NCBI GenBank assembly: GCA_011375465.1
Contig: DRZV01000091.1
Span: forward strand, 1 to 32,998
Direction: 5' to 3'
Source: Neomoorella mulderi
GTDB taxonomy: Bacteria > Bacillota > DSM-521 > Neomoorellales > Neomoorellaceae
Length of the DNA stretch: 32,998 nt
Under the pieces are notes generated by a model, which was not told where the DNA came from, made no database searches, and was given only the letters and a program-made list of their open reading frames with translations. This document shows, piece by piece, positions 9,401-19,167 of this stretch. A program made the translations under genes and the position numbers. Numbering within the stretch: the first letter of the stretch is position 1; each line of letters opens with the position of its first letter.

Positions 9401-10631
9401 ATTCCGGACCAGGGAAGCCCTGCTCCTCCTCTGGCCCAGCCTATTATTGGGTCTGGGCTGCGGTTATCATCGTTTTTTCTCTTCCCCTGAGGTTTTTGGC
9501 CAGTTTTTGGTGGGCGCTCTTTTCCTGGCTGTGGGCTTTTGGGGAATCCACTGGCTTTTAAACCTCATCCAGCATCAGGGGGATGAGTTCCTGTTGCCTT
9601 TAGGTGCCATGCTCACCTTTCTGGGATTTATTTTTCTTTTCCGGCTGGATATGCAGCTGGCCCGGCAGCAGGTACTGTGGTGCGGTTTGGCCCTGGTGGG
9701 GCTTATAATGGTGATTATCAGCCTGAAGGAGTACTCCAAATTGCTGGATTATCCCTATCTCCTCTTTTCCCTGGGACTCCTGGCCCTGGCCCTGACCATC
9801 TTGGCCGGGATTTCCGCAGGAGGAGCCAAGCGATGGCTGGCCTTGGGAAGTATAAGGTTTCAGCCGGTGGAGCCCTTTAAGCTTTTGATGATAACATATC
9901 TGGCGGCCATCTTGAGCGAGAGAAAAGAGTTGATGGTGCAGGGTTTCTGGCGTGTATCCTGGGGCCCACTGCTCCTGACCGTTTCTTTGGGGCTGGTGCT
10001 TTTGGCTGTCCAGAAGGATCTGGGATCGGCCCTTATAATGGTGGCCAGCTTTTTGGCCATGGTGTACCTGGCCACGGGCAGATGGCGTTATTTTCTGCTG
10101 GGAGGGGCCCTCTTTTTCCTGGGATCTATCCCCCTCTACTACTTGTACCCCCACCTTAGAACCCGGATAGCCATATGGTTGGACCCCTGGGCCGATTCCA
10201 GCGGAGCGGGCTACCAGATCCTGCAATCCCTTTTTGCCCTGGCCACCGGCGGGGTTGTGGGCACGGGATGGGGTCTGGGCTCACCCCAGTTTATCCCGGC
10301 TGTGGCCACTGACTTTATCTTCTCTTCCATAGGAGAGGAGATGGGATTGCTGGGCAGCGTGGGGGTGATACTGCTTTATCTTCTGCTGGCCGTAAGGGGT
10401 TTCAGGATCGCCATGGGGTGTCCGGAGGAAGGGGGGGGCCTGCTGGCCGGGGGGTTGACCTTTCTTTTTGCCTTTCAAGCCTTTATCATAATAGCAGGGG
10501 TCACCAAACTGCTTCCCCTTACAGGGGTGACCCTCCCCTTTGTCAGCTATGGGGGGAGTTCCCTGATCACCAGCTATATAGCCCTGGCCCTTCTCCTCAA
10601 TATAAGCAACGCCCAAAGGGAAGGGGGGTGA
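9384..10631 (+). CDS. FtsW/RodA/SpoVE family (SEDS) protein
   Basis: 415 aa polytopic; 'GGAKRWLALGSIRFQPVEPFKL', 'DLGSALIM', 'TDFIFSSIGEEMGLLG', 'LPLTGVTLPFVSYGGSSL'. Confidence 0.93.
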   Translation: MKKRIKFRTREALLLLWPSLLLGLGCGYHRFFSSPEVFGQFLVGALFLAVGFWGIHWLLNLIQHQGDEFLLPLGAMLTFLGFIFLFRLDMQLARQQVLWCGLALVGLIMVIISLKEYSKLLDYPYLLFSLGLLALALTILAGISAGGAKRWLALGSIRFQPVEPFKLLMITYLAAILSERKELMVQGFWRVSWGPLLLTVSLGLVLLAVQKDLGSALIMVASFLAMVYLATGRWRYFLLGGALFFLGSIPLYYLYPHLRTRIAIWLDPWADSSGAGYQILQSLFALATGGVVGTGWGLGSPQFIPAVATDFIFSSIGEEMGLLGSVGVILLYLLLAVRGFRIAMGCPEEGGGLLAGGLTFLFAFQAFIIIAGVTKLLPLTGVTLPFVSYGGSSLITSYIALALLLNISNAQREGG

Positions 10632-10635
10632 GGGG

Positions 10636-12018
10636 TTGACCAGGCAGCTCAGGAATTTGGCCCTGCTCTCCTTAGGGCTGTTCTCCCTCTTGATCTTATG
10701 GCTCACCTACTTGCAGGCGTGGAATTCGGAGAAGCTGAGCTGTCATCCCCTCAACCCCCGCCTATCCCTGATAGAAGAAAGGGTGAAAAGGGGTGCCATC
10801 TACGACTGCAAAGGAAACGTTTTAGCCCAATCCTCCGGAAGGGCAGGGGCATACCAGCGCCATTATCCCCTGGGGGAGGCGGCGGCGCCCGTAATCGGCT
10901 ATGTTTCAACCCGCTACGGCACCAGCGGAGTGGAGGCCTGCTATAGCGGTGAGCTGCTGGGCTTAAAGGGATTTCGCTCTATCAGGAATCAGGTGTACCG
11001 GCTTCTGGGCAGGCCCCTGGAAGGGGACCATCTGACCCTTACCCTGGACGCTCGGCTCCAGGAGGTGGGCTACAGTTTGCTTGGGGGGAGGAGGGGAGCT
11101 ATCGTGGTGCTGGACCCCCGAACCGGAGCGGTTTTGGCCCTGGTCAGCAGCCCCTCTTTTGACCCCAATAGGTTGGAAGAGAAATGGGAAGAGCTGAACC
11201 AGCCCCAAGCCCAGAGCCCCCTTTTAAATCGGGCCCTCCAGGGGCTCTATCCCCCTGGTTCCACCATGAAGCTGGTTACAGCCACGGCGGTTTTGCAAAA
11301 GGATCCAGGGGCAGCCCAGAGGACATACCATTGCCCCGGCTATTTGAAGATAGGGGGATGGAAGCTGACCTGTCCATATGCCCACGGCCGGGTTGATTTT
11401 CAGGAGGCCATGATGTACTCCTGCAATGTGACCTTCGCTTCCCTGGCCCTGGAGGTGGGGGGAAAGGCGTTTGTGGAAACGGCTTGTTCTTATGGTTTTA
11501 ATGAAAACCTGCCCTTCGACCTGCCGGTCAAGGTTTCCAAGATTCCCGCAAGTTTAGAAGGAGGCCTCCTGGCCCAGGCTGCCATAGGGCAGGGGGAGGT
11601 ATTGGCCAGCCCTTTTCAGATGGCCCTGGTTACTGCAGCCATTGCCAATAAGGGGGTTATAATGCGTCCCTACCTGGTGGAGAGAGTGGGTTCCGGGGGG
11701 CTGGTGGAAAACAGCTTTATCCCAAGGCCGTGGAAAGCGGTATGCAGCGCCCAGGTGGCCGATACCATCAAGGAGGCTATGGTGGCTACAGCGAGGGCAG
11801 GTACCGCCACTGGGGTAAACCTGCCGGGGGTGGAGGTGGCGGCCAAGACAGGTACTGCCCAAAATCCCCAGGGAGATCCCCATGCCTGGATGGTAGCCTT
11901 TGCCCCTGCCGACAACCCCAGGGTGGTGGTGGCGGTCATAGTGGAAAATGCAGGAAGTGGAGGTGTGGTGGCTGCACCCATAGCCAGGAAGATGCTAGAA
12001 TTAGCCTTAGGGCGGTGA
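10636..12018 (+). CDS. Penicillin-binding protein transpeptidase (PbpA-like, class B)
   Basis: 460 aa, TTG start; 'GAIVVLDPRTGAVLALVSSPSFDPN', SxxK 'PPGSTMKLVTA', SxN 'YSCNVTF', KTG 'AAKTGTAQNP'. Confidence 0.92.
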   Translation: MTRQLRNLALLSLGLFSLLILWLTYLQAWNSEKLSCHPLNPRLSLIEERVKRGAIYDCKGNVLAQSSGRAGAYQRHYPLGEAAAPVIGYVSTRYGTSGVEACYSGELLGLKGFRSIRNQVYRLLGRPLEGDHLTLTLDARLQEVGYSLLGGRRGAIVVLDPRTGAVLALVSSPSFDPNRLEEKWEELNQPQAQSPLLNRALQGLYPPGSTMKLVTATAVLQKDPGAAQRTYHCPGYLKIGGWKLTCPYAHGRVDFQEAMMYSCNVTFASLALEVGGKAFVETACSYGFNENLPFDLPVKVSKIPASLEGGLLAQAAIGQGEVLASPFQMALVTAAIANKGVIMRPYLVERVGSGGLVENSFIPRPWKAVCSAQVADTIKEAMVATARAGTATGVNLPGVEVAAKTGTAQNPQGDPHAWMVAFAPADNPRVVVAVIVENAGSGGVVAAPIARKMLELALGR

Positions 12019-12022
12019 GTGC

Positions 12023-13855
12023 ATGGAGGATATTATAGGCAAGGTTTTGGAAGGTAGATACCGGATAGTGGAGCTCTTGGGAGGAGGGGGCATGGCCCGG
12101 GTCTACAAGGCCAAGGATCTGCTGCTGGATCGCATCGTAACCATCAAGGTCCTGAGGGATGAGTACGCCAAAGACGCGGAGTTCCTGGCGGGATTCCGCC
12201 GGGAAGCCCAAGCGGTGGCCCGCCTCTCCCATCCCAATGTGGTGAGCCTTTTCGACGTGGGACGAGAGGGAGATCTCCATTACCTGATAATGGAATATGT
12301 AGAGGGGAAATCCCTAAAAGAATTTTTAAAGGAGCGGGGTCCCCTAACCCCTCAAGAGGCGGTTAAGATAGCCCTGCAGATATGCGATGCTCTTGAACAT
12401 GCCCATGTAAACGGCATTATCCATAGGGATGTAAAACCCCATAACATCTTGATAACAGCAGACGGCAGGGTAAAAGTGACCGATTTCGGTATAGCCCAGG
12501 CGGTGAATGAGGGTTCGATGGCCCAAGGGGGGACCCTTCTGGGTTCCGTTCACTATCTGGCTCCAGAACAGGCCCAAGGGAGATCTTCGGGGGTGGCCGC
12601 GGATATTTATTCCCTGGGAGTGGTGCTCTACGAAATGCTGGTCGGATTTCCGCCTTTTCAGGGCAAAACCCCCCTGGAGGTGGCCATAAAGCACATCCAA
12701 GATCCCCCGCCTCCTTTAAAGGACGTCCCCCCGGCCCTGGAAAGGGTGGTCATAAGGGCGCTGGAAAAAGACCCGGAGCGGCGTTACCCTTCTGTGGCTG
12801 CCTTGAGGAGGGATCTCCAGGCCCTGGATAGGGTTTGGGAGGATGAGAGCTACGCCACCCGGGTAATATCTCCAATAAACCCTACCGAGGCGGTTGGGGA
12901 AACCGGGAGGAAAGGGAAAAGGAGGTCCCCTTGGTTATGGCTGGGCCTGACCCTTCTTTTCTTGGCCCTGGCCATAGGGGGGCTGTGGACAGGATTTCGC
13001 TACTATTGGCTGGTGGGGGAAGTGGAGGTTCCCAAAGTAATAGGATTAAAAGAGGAGGCCGCCTTGAGGCGTTTGGAAGAGGCAGGGCTCAGGGGCCAGG
13101 TGGGCAAATACATCTATTCCGAGGCCCCTGAGGGTGAAGTGGTAGATCAGACCCCTTCCCCTAGAGAAAAAGTCAAAAGGGGCAGGTCGGTCATCCTGAC
13201 CGTGAGCAAGGGTACCCGGATGGTGGTGGTGCCCCGAGTGATAGGGCTTTCCGAGCGGGAGGCCAGGGCTACCCTGGAGAATGCCGGTTTCAAAGTGGCG
13301 GCCGACAGCTTGAAGGCCTACCATCCCACCATACCCGAAGGCTCGGTGGTGGAGCAGAGCCTTCCGGGGGGAAGCAGACAGCCGGAAGGCACGGTGGTGA
13401 GATTGGTAGTGAGCAAGGGACCCGAGCCCCAGATGGTCTCGGTGCCCAAGTTGGTGGGCCTGACTTTAGGCCAGGCCCAGCAGCAGCTGGCCGCAGCCAG
13501 CCTGGAAGTGGGCAATATCAGCTACAAGAGGAGCGAGGAGTATTTTCCCGATACGGTGATGGAGCAGGACCCTCCGGGAGGAAGCAGCCTCCTGCAGGGG
13601 AGCAAGGTCAACCTGGTGGTAAGCCAGGGCCCGGGACCGGCCAGAAAAGAAGCGGTGATCACCGTACCCCCAGCTCCCGATGACAAACCCCACGATATAA
13701 GGATAATAGTGGAGGACGCCAAGGGCACCCGGGAGGTTTTCAGAGATAAGCAGGAAAAGGGCAAACAGCTGTTGGCTAGGATAACCTATTATGGAAAGGG
13801 GAAGCTCCAGGTATTCCGAGACGGAGAGCGGATCTACGTCCAGGATTTGCCCTAA
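12023..13855 (+). CDS. prkC: Membrane Ser/Thr protein kinase with three PASTA repeats (PrkC/StkP-like)
   Basis: 610 aa; 'HRDVKPHNILI', 'VTDFGIAQA', 'GSVHYLAPEQA', one TM segment, PASTA repeats 'VPKVIGLKEEAALRRLEEAGL', 'VPRVIGLSEREARATLENAGF', 'VPKLVGLTLGQAQQQLAAASL'. Confidence 0.95.
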   Translation: MEDIIGKVLEGRYRIVELLGGGGMARVYKAKDLLLDRIVTIKVLRDEYAKDAEFLAGFRREAQAVARLSHPNVVSLFDVGREGDLHYLIMEYVEGKSLKEFLKERGPLTPQEAVKIALQICDALEHAHVNGIIHRDVKPHNILITADGRVKVTDFGIAQAVNEGSMAQGGTLLGSVHYLAPEQAQGRSSGVAADIYSLGVVLYEMLVGFPPFQGKTPLEVAIKHIQDPPPPLKDVPPALERVVIRALEKDPERRYPSVAALRRDLQALDRVWEDESYATRVISPINPTEAVGETGRKGKRRSPWLWLGLTLLFLALAIGGLWTGFRYYWLVGEVEVPKVIGLKEEAALRRLEEAGLRGQVGKYIYSEAPEGEVVDQTPSPREKVKRGRSVILTVSKGTRMVVVPRVIGLSEREARATLENAGFKVAADSLKAYHPTIPEGSVVEQSLPGGSRQPEGTVVRLVVSKGPEPQMVSVPKLVGLTLGQAQQQLAAASLEVGNISYKRSEEYFPDTVMEQDPPGGSSLLQGSKVNLVVSQGPGPARKEAVITVPPAPDDKPHDIRIIVEDAKGTREVFRDKQEKGKQLLARITYYGKGKLQVFRDGERIYVQDLP

Positions 13856-13866
13856 AGGAGGTTCGC

Positions 13867-14736
13867 ATGGAGGGTATCTTGATAAAGCGTTACGGGGGAT
13901 TTTACTATGTGGCTTCTGAAGGGAAGGTCTGGATCTGCCGCCTGCGGGGCAAATTCCGACGAGGAGAAGAGCCCCTTCCTGGGGACCGGGTTTATTTTAC
14001 CCCCCTTTCCCGGGAAGAAGGGGTTATAGAGGGTATAGGGGAGAGGAGGGTGCTCCTGGAAAGGCCGACGGTGGCCAACGTGGATCAGGCGGTCCTGGTC
14101 TTTTCCCTGGCCGCTCCTCCCCCTGACCTCCAGCTTTTAGATAGGCTCCTCTTCCTGAGCGCGGTAAAGGATTTGGAGTGCCTCATAGTGTGGAACAAGG
14201 TGGACATAGCTGAGGCGGAGAATTTAAAGTGGCCGGAGGTGTATACCCGGGCGGGCTACCGGAACCTCATGGTGAGCGCCCTGACAGGGGAAGGGCTGGA
14301 GGAATTGAAGGAACACCTGAAGGGGAAAATAAGCACCCTGGCAGGGCCTTCAGGAGCGGGGAAAACTTCCCTTCTAAATGCTCTTTTCCCCCACCTGAAT
14401 TTACCTGTAGGTGAGCTGAGCGCCAAGCTGGGGAAGGGAAGACACACCACCCGCCATGTAGAGCTTTTGCCCTTGCCCACGGGAGGGTGGGTGGCCGACA
14501 CCCCGGGGTTCAGCCGCCTGAACCTGCCCCGGCTGGCTCCCCAGGAGGTGGCCCGTTACTTTAAAGAGATGGAGCCGTTGATAGGAAAGTGCCGGTTCAA
14601 ATCCTGCCTGCACCGATCAGAGCCGGGATGCGCGGTTAGGGAAGCGGTGGAGGCGGGGCTGATAGCCCCCCATCGCTATGAGCATTATCTGGACTTTTTA
14701 GAAGAGATTATGGAGCTGGAAAGGAGATATCCATGA
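13867..14736 (+). CDS. rsgA: Ribosome small-subunit-dependent GTPase A
   Basis: 289 aa; circularly permuted GTPase motifs 'WNKVD', 'GPSGAGKTSLLN', 'DTPGFS' and zinc motif 'CRFKSCLHRSEPGCAV'. Confidence 0.95.
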   Translation: MEGILIKRYGGFYYVASEGKVWICRLRGKFRRGEEPLPGDRVYFTPLSREEGVIEGIGERRVLLERPTVANVDQAVLVFSLAAPPPDLQLLDRLLFLSAVKDLECLIVWNKVDIAEAENLKWPEVYTRAGYRNLMVSALTGEGLEELKEHLKGKISTLAGPSGAGKTSLLNALFPHLNLPVGELSAKLGKGRHTTRHVELLPLPTGGWVADTPGFSRLNLPRLAPQEVARYFKEMEPLIGKCRFKSCLHRSEPGCAVREAVEAGLIAPHRYEHYLDFLEEIMELERRYP

Positions 14737-15398
14737 TACTGGTGGCCCCTTCCCTTTTGGCGGCGGATTTTGCCAACCTTCAGCGGGAAGTGGAGGAGAT
14801 AACAGAGGCGGGGGCTGATTGGCTTCACCTGGACATAATGGATGGGCATTTCGTTCCCAACATATCTTTCGGGCCTGGATTGGTGTCCGCCTTGAGGAGC
14901 AAAACTTCCCTTATTTTCGACGTGCACCTCATGGTGTGCCAGCCAGAGAAATTTGTCGCCCCCTTTGCCGAGGCAGGAGCCGATTACATCACGGTCCATG
15001 CGGAGGCCTGCCCCGATCTCTACCGGGTATTGAGGCAGATCAAGGAAGCGGGATGCCGTCCTGGGGTGGCTCTGAACCCGGCCACGCCCTTAAGCGTGCT
15101 GGAGTACCTATGGGAAGAGCTGGATCTGGTCCTCCTGATGTCCGTGAGCCCCGGCTTTGGAGGGCAGGAGTTCCTCCCTTTCGTGCTGCCCAAGGTGGCG
15201 GAGGCTGCCCGGCGGATCAAGGAGGCGGGGAAGGAGATTTTCCTGGTGGTGGACGGGGGTGTGAATATGGAGAATGCGGCCGCTCTGGTCCAGGCGGGAG
15301 CTACGGTTCTGGTGGCGGGTACCGCAGTATTCGGTCATCCCTCCAGGGCCGAGGCCATAAAGGCCCTCAAAGATCTGGGGAGCAAATCCCTTTCTTAG
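14733..15398 (+). CDS. rpe: Ribulose-phosphate 3-epimerase
   Basis: 221 aa; 'APSLLAADFANL', 'DWLHLDIMDGHFVPNISFGP', 'LVLLMSVSPGFGGQEF', 'VVDGGVN'. Confidence 0.96.
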   Translation: MILVAPSLLAADFANLQREVEEITEAGADWLHLDIMDGHFVPNISFGPGLVSALRSKTSLIFDVHLMVCQPEKFVAPFAEAGADYITVHAEACPDLYRVLRQIKEAGCRPGVALNPATPLSVLEYLWEELDLVLLMSVSPGFGGQEFLPFVLPKVAEAARRIKEAGKEIFLVVDGGVNMENAAALVQAGATVLVAGTAVFGHPSRAEAIKALKDLGSKSLS

Positions 15399-15413
15399 GA
15401 TCGGGAGGGGACT

Positions 15414-16514
15414 ATGATAAAATTAAGGGACAAGGAATATATGAAGCGGGCCCTGGAGTTGGCCCGCAAGGGATTGGGGAAGACCAGCCCCAATCCCGCA
15501 GTGGGAGCTGTATTAGTAAAAGAGGGAAAAGTTATAGGGGAAGGCTACCATGAAAGGGCCGGTGGCCCCCATGCGGAAATCCGCGCCCTGGAGGCCGCAG
15601 GAAGCCAGGCCCAGGGGGCTACCCTCTATGTAACCCTGGAACCCTGTTGCCATTACGGCCGCACTCCGCCCTGTACCCAGGCCCTGATAGAGGCAGGGGT
15701 AAAAAGGGTGGTGGTGGCCATGCTGGATCCCAACCCCAGGGTTCAAGGTAAGGGCTGCCGGATTTTACGGGAAGCGGGGATCGAAGTGGAGGTGGGCCTT
15801 CTGGAGCAGGAGGCCAGGCGCTTGAACGAGGCCTATATAAAGTTCATCACCTGTGGTCTTCCCTGGGTAACCCTGAAAGTGGCCTGCAGCCTGGACGGCA
15901 AGATAGCTACCCGGACCGGAGCTTCTCGGTGGATAACTGGAGAGGAAGCTAGGGAAAAGGTACACCGCCTGCGGAACATCCATGATGCGGTTTTAACCGG
16001 GGTGGGGACCATTATAGCTGACAATCCCCGCCTCACTGTGCGGCTTCAGGAAGAAGGGGTTAGGGATCCGGTGAGGGTTATCCTGGACAGCACCCTTAGG
16101 ATACCCCTGGACGCCCAGGTTTTGCACCTGTCTTCCCCTGCTCCCACCCTGATAGCCACCACCCCCAGGGCTAAGAAAGAGATCAAACGCCAGCTGGAGG
16201 ATATGGGGGTGGAGGTGCTCACGGTCCCCGAAGAGGAGGGTAGGGTAGCCTGGATGCCTCTTCTGAAGGAGCTGGCCCGCAGGGGCATCATGAGCGTTTT
16301 AATAGAAGGAGGGGCAGCCATCAACGCTTCTGCCCTCAACAGCAGGATAGTAGATAAAGCCGTCTTCTTCCTGGCCCCCAAAATACTGGGAGGGGAGGAA
16401 ATCCCGGCCGTGGGAGGCCGAGGGATAGACAGCTTGGAAGAGGCCTGGGAATTAAAAGATCTGGAAATAGAGCTCTGCGGAAGGGATATTATGATTTCCG
16501 GGTATTTAAGATAA
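15414..16514 (+). CDS. ribD: Bifunctional riboflavin deaminase/reductase
   Basis: 366 aa; deaminase zinc motif 'GPHAEIRAL...TLYVTLEPCCHYGRTPPCT'; reductase 'VTLKVACSLDGKIATRTGASRWITGEEAR'. Confidence 0.96.
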   Translation: MIKLRDKEYMKRALELARKGLGKTSPNPAVGAVLVKEGKVIGEGYHERAGGPHAEIRALEAAGSQAQGATLYVTLEPCCHYGRTPPCTQALIEAGVKRVVVAMLDPNPRVQGKGCRILREAGIEVEVGLLEQEARRLNEAYIKFITCGLPWVTLKVACSLDGKIATRTGASRWITGEEAREKVHRLRNIHDAVLTGVGTIIADNPRLTVRLQEEGVRDPVRVILDSTLRIPLDAQVLHLSSPAPTLIATTPRAKKEIKRQLEDMGVEVLTVPEEEGRVAWMPLLKELARRGIMSVLIEGGAAINASALNSRIVDKAVFFLAPKILGGEEIPAVGGRGIDSLEEAWELKDLEIELCGRDIMISGYLR

Positions 16515-16526
16515 AGGGGTTGTGTT

Positions 16527-17171
16527 ATGTTTACGGGATTGGTGCAGGAATTGGGGGTTATCCAGAGAATAGAGAAGAGAGGGGAAGGGGCCCGTCTGGC
16601 CATAAAGGCCCATAAAATCCTGCCTGAGATCAGGATAGGGGACAGCCTGGCGGTAAACGGAGCTTGCCTCACCGTTGTGGAAAAAGGGCCGGACCACGTC
16701 CAGGCTGAGGTGATGGCCGAGACCCTCAGGGTGACCACCCTGGGAGCCTTAAGGCCAGGGGATAGGGTTAATTTGGAGCCTGCCCTCAAGCTGGGGGACC
16801 CTCTAGGGGGTCATCTGGTAACCGGACACGTGGACGGGGTGGGGGAGATAAAAGGCAAAAAAAGGGTGGGCTGGGCCTGGGAAGTATCCATAAGTTTCCC
16901 ACCCCCTTTAGCCCCTTATCTGGCCCCTAAAGGGTCTGTGGCTGTGGATGGGGTGAGCCTCACCATCATCCAGGTGGAGGAAGGCCGCTTTACCGTGGGA
17001 CTCATCCCCCATACTGCCCAGAACACCACCTTGGGGTTTAGGGTCATAGGGGATAAGGTCAACCTGGAAGTGGATATAATAGCCAGATATCTGGAAAGGC
17101 TCCTGTCTTTTAGAGAAGGGGCTTCTCCCGGGTTGAGCCGAGAATTCCTGGCCCATCACGGTTTCATATAA
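16527..17171 (+). CDS. ribE: Riboflavin synthase, alpha subunit type
   Basis: 214 aa; '[10 protein letters not shown]', '[13 protein letters not shown]', '[13 protein letters not shown]', internal duplication 'DGVSLTI'. Confidence 0.95.
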   Translation: MFTGLVQELGVIQRIEKRGEGARLAIKAHKILPEIRIGDSLAVNGACLTVVEKGPDHVQAEVMAETLRVTTLGALRPGDRVNLEPALKLGDPLGGHLVTGHVDGVGEIKGKKRVGWAWEVSISFPPPLAPYLAPKGSVAVDGVSLTIIQVEEGRFTVGLIPHTAQNTTLGFRVIGDKVNLEVDIIARYLERLLSFREGASPGLSREFLAHHGFI

Positions 17172-17181
17172 GGGGGGGATC

Positions 17182-18390
17182 TTGGTGGAGATAAGATTCA
17201 ATACGGTGGAAGAGGCGCTGGAAGACCTCCGGGCGGGCCGCATGGTGGTGGTGGTGGACGACGAGGACAGGGAAAACGAAGGTGATTTGGTAATGGCGGC
17301 TGAAAAGGTGACCCCTGAGGCCATCAACTTCATGGTCACCCACGGGAGGGGCCTGGTGTGCGTCCCCATGGAGGGAAAGCGGCTAGATGAGCTGGATCTG
17401 GGTCCCATGGTGCCCAGCAACGAAGATCCCATGGGCACAGCCTTCACCGTATCGGTGGACGCCAAAGAGACCACTACGGGCATTTCCGCCTTTGAAAGGG
17501 CCTTCACCATAAAGAAGCTGGTGGATCCCCGCACCCGGCCTCAAGATCTCCGCCGTCCTGGACACGTTTTTCCCCTGCGGGCCAAGGAGGGCGGGGTGCT
17601 GAAGAGGACGGGTCATACGGAGGCGGCGGTGGATCTGGCCCGTATGGCCGGCCTCTATCCTGCCGGCGTCATCTGCGAGATAATGAATCCCGACGGTACC
17701 ATGGCCAGACTTCCCCAGCTTTTCGCCTTTTGTCAGGAGCACGGGCTGAAGCTCATAACCATAGCCTCTATAATAGAGTACAGGCGCCGCAGGGAAAAGT
17801 TGATAAGGAGGGTGGCGGAAGCCGAATTGCCCACCAAGTATGGGGAGTTTACCGCCATAGCCTATGAGGAGATCCTCACGGGACAAGAGCACCTGGCCCT
17901 GGTGAAGGGGGAGATATCCTCATCAGAGCCGGTTCTGGTGAGGGTCCATTCCGAATGCCTGACCGGGGATGTCTTCGGTTCCTTGAGGTGTGATTGCGGA
18001 GAGCAGCTGCAGAAGGCCATGGAGATGATCCAAAGAGAGGGGCGGGGGGTCATCCTCTACATGCGCCAGGAGGGCAGGGGGATAGGACTTCTGAATAAAA
18101 TCAAAGCCTACAAGCTGCAGGAAGGGGGAAAGGATACGGTGGAAGCCAACCAGGCCCTGGGGTTCCCTGCCGACCTCCGGGAATACGGCACAGGGGCCCA
18201 AATCCTGGTGGATTTGGGGGTAAAAAAGATACGCCTTTTGACCAATAATCCCAAGAAGATAGCGGGTATTGAGGGGTATGGATTAGAAGTGGTGGAAAGG
18301 GTCCCCATCGAGGTCTGCCCCAACAGCATAAATTTCAATTATTTAAAGACCAAGAAGGAGAAGATGGGGCATATTCTAAAACTCACTTAA
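17182..18390 (+). CDS. ribBA: Bifunctional DHBP synthase / GTP cyclohydrolase II
   Basis: 402 aa, TTG or GTG start; '[26 protein letters not shown]', '[23 protein letters not shown]', '[16 protein letters not shown]'. Confidence 0.96.
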   Translation: MVEIRFNTVEEALEDLRAGRMVVVVDDEDRENEGDLVMAAEKVTPEAINFMVTHGRGLVCVPMEGKRLDELDLGPMVPSNEDPMGTAFTVSVDAKETTTGISAFERAFTIKKLVDPRTRPQDLRRPGHVFPLRAKEGGVLKRTGHTEAAVDLARMAGLYPAGVICEIMNPDGTMARLPQLFAFCQEHGLKLITIASIIEYRRRREKLIRRVAEAELPTKYGEFTAIAYEEILTGQEHLALVKGEISSSEPVLVRVHSECLTGDVFGSLRCDCGEQLQKAMEMIQREGRGVILYMRQEGRGIGLLNKIKAYKLQEGGKDTVEANQALGFPADLREYGTGAQILVDLGVKKIRLLTNNPKKIAGIEGYGLEVVERVPIEVCPNSINFNYLKTKKEKMGHILKLT

Positions 18391-18404
18391 GGAAGGAGAA
18401 GGAC

Positions 18405-18866
18405 ATGGGAGAGGTTTTCACCGGCTCACTGCGGGCCGAAGGTTTGCGTTTTTGCGTAATAGTCAGCCGTTTTAATGAATTCATAACCTCCAAGCTCCTC
18501 TCCGGAGCCCTGGATGCCCTGGAGCGCCATGGGGCCCGGCCGGAAGATATCCACGTGGTGTGGGTCCCCGGAGCCTTCGAGATCCCTGTAACAGCCCAAA
18601 GGATGGCTTCTAAGGGCTATGATGCCATAATATGCCTGGCGGCCATCATCAGAGGGGCTACCCCCCACTTCGACTTCGTGGCCGCGGAAGCCATTAAAGG
18701 GATAGCCCAGGTAGCCCTGGCCACGGGCTTGCCGGTGGTCAACGGCCTCATAACCGCCGATACCCTGGAACAGGCCATAGAGAGGGCGGGGACCAAGATG
18801 GGGAACAAGGGGTTCGATGCCGCCCTGACCGCCATGGAGATGGCCAATCTCTTCAAGCAGATTTAA
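18405..18866 (+). CDS. ribH: 6,7-dimethyl-8-ribityllumazine synthase
   Basis: 153 aa; '[18 protein letters not shown]', '[15 protein letters not shown]', '[27 protein letters not shown]'. Confidence 0.96.
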   Translation: MGEVFTGSLRAEGLRFCVIVSRFNEFITSKLLSGALDALERHGARPEDIHVVWVPGAFEIPVTAQRMASKGYDAIICLAAIIRGATPHFDFVAAEAIKGIAQVALATGLPVVNGLITADTLEQAIERAGTKMGNKGFDAALTAMEMANLFKQI

Positions 18867-18874
18867 AATTAAAG

Positions 18875-18902
18875 GACCCGGGTCTTCCCGGGTCGGTTTT
18901 TA
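18875..18902 (+). terminator. Rho-independent terminator after ribH
   Basis: Perfect 8-bp stem gacccggg-tctt-cccgggtc followed by ggttttta. Confidence 0.75.
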
Positions 18903-19088
18903 TAGAGCCCTTTTTACCTTCCCTGCCTTGAGGCAGCGGGTGCACACCCAAATCCTGCGCACAGTGCCGTTTAGGTCAGCCTTCACCCTCTGAAGGTTAG
19001 GACGCCAGGTACGCTTGGCCTTCTTGTTGGAGTGGCTCACTTTATGGCCGGTGACGGTTTTGCGGCCGCAGATATAGCATACAGCCAT
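18900..19088 (-). CDS. rpmB: 50S ribosomal protein L28
   Basis: 62 aa '[33 protein letters not shown]...[11 protein letters not shown]'. Confidence 0.96.
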   Translation of the reverse strand: MAVCYICGRKTVTGHKVSHSNKKAKRTWRPNLQRVKADLNGTVRRIWVCTRCLKAGKVKRAL

Positions 19089-19167
19089 GTTCTCACTCCT
19101 CTCGCTTCTACGAGGGCTATTTTAACAGACGGCTGGCTAAAGCGCAAGTACGAGGTAGGGGAAAATC

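Noticed and set aside
14590-14615. tRNA T-arm-like string ggttcaaatcc
   Set aside because: It lies inside rsgA, encoding the conserved zinc motif (CRFKSCLH); no acceptor or anticodon stems around it.
15399-15413. Possible FMN riboswitch upstream of ribD
   Set aside because: The gap is 15 bp; no RFN-like sequence fits.
16046-16789. 247 aa - strand ORF, and similar long antisense ORFs (e.g. 5811-6521, 2577-2973 area, 14819-15553 +)
   Set aside because: They mirror strongly supported genes (ribD/ribE, kinase remnant, rpe) and have low-complexity Pro/Ser/Gly/Arg-rich translations with no domain; GC-driven spurious ORFs.
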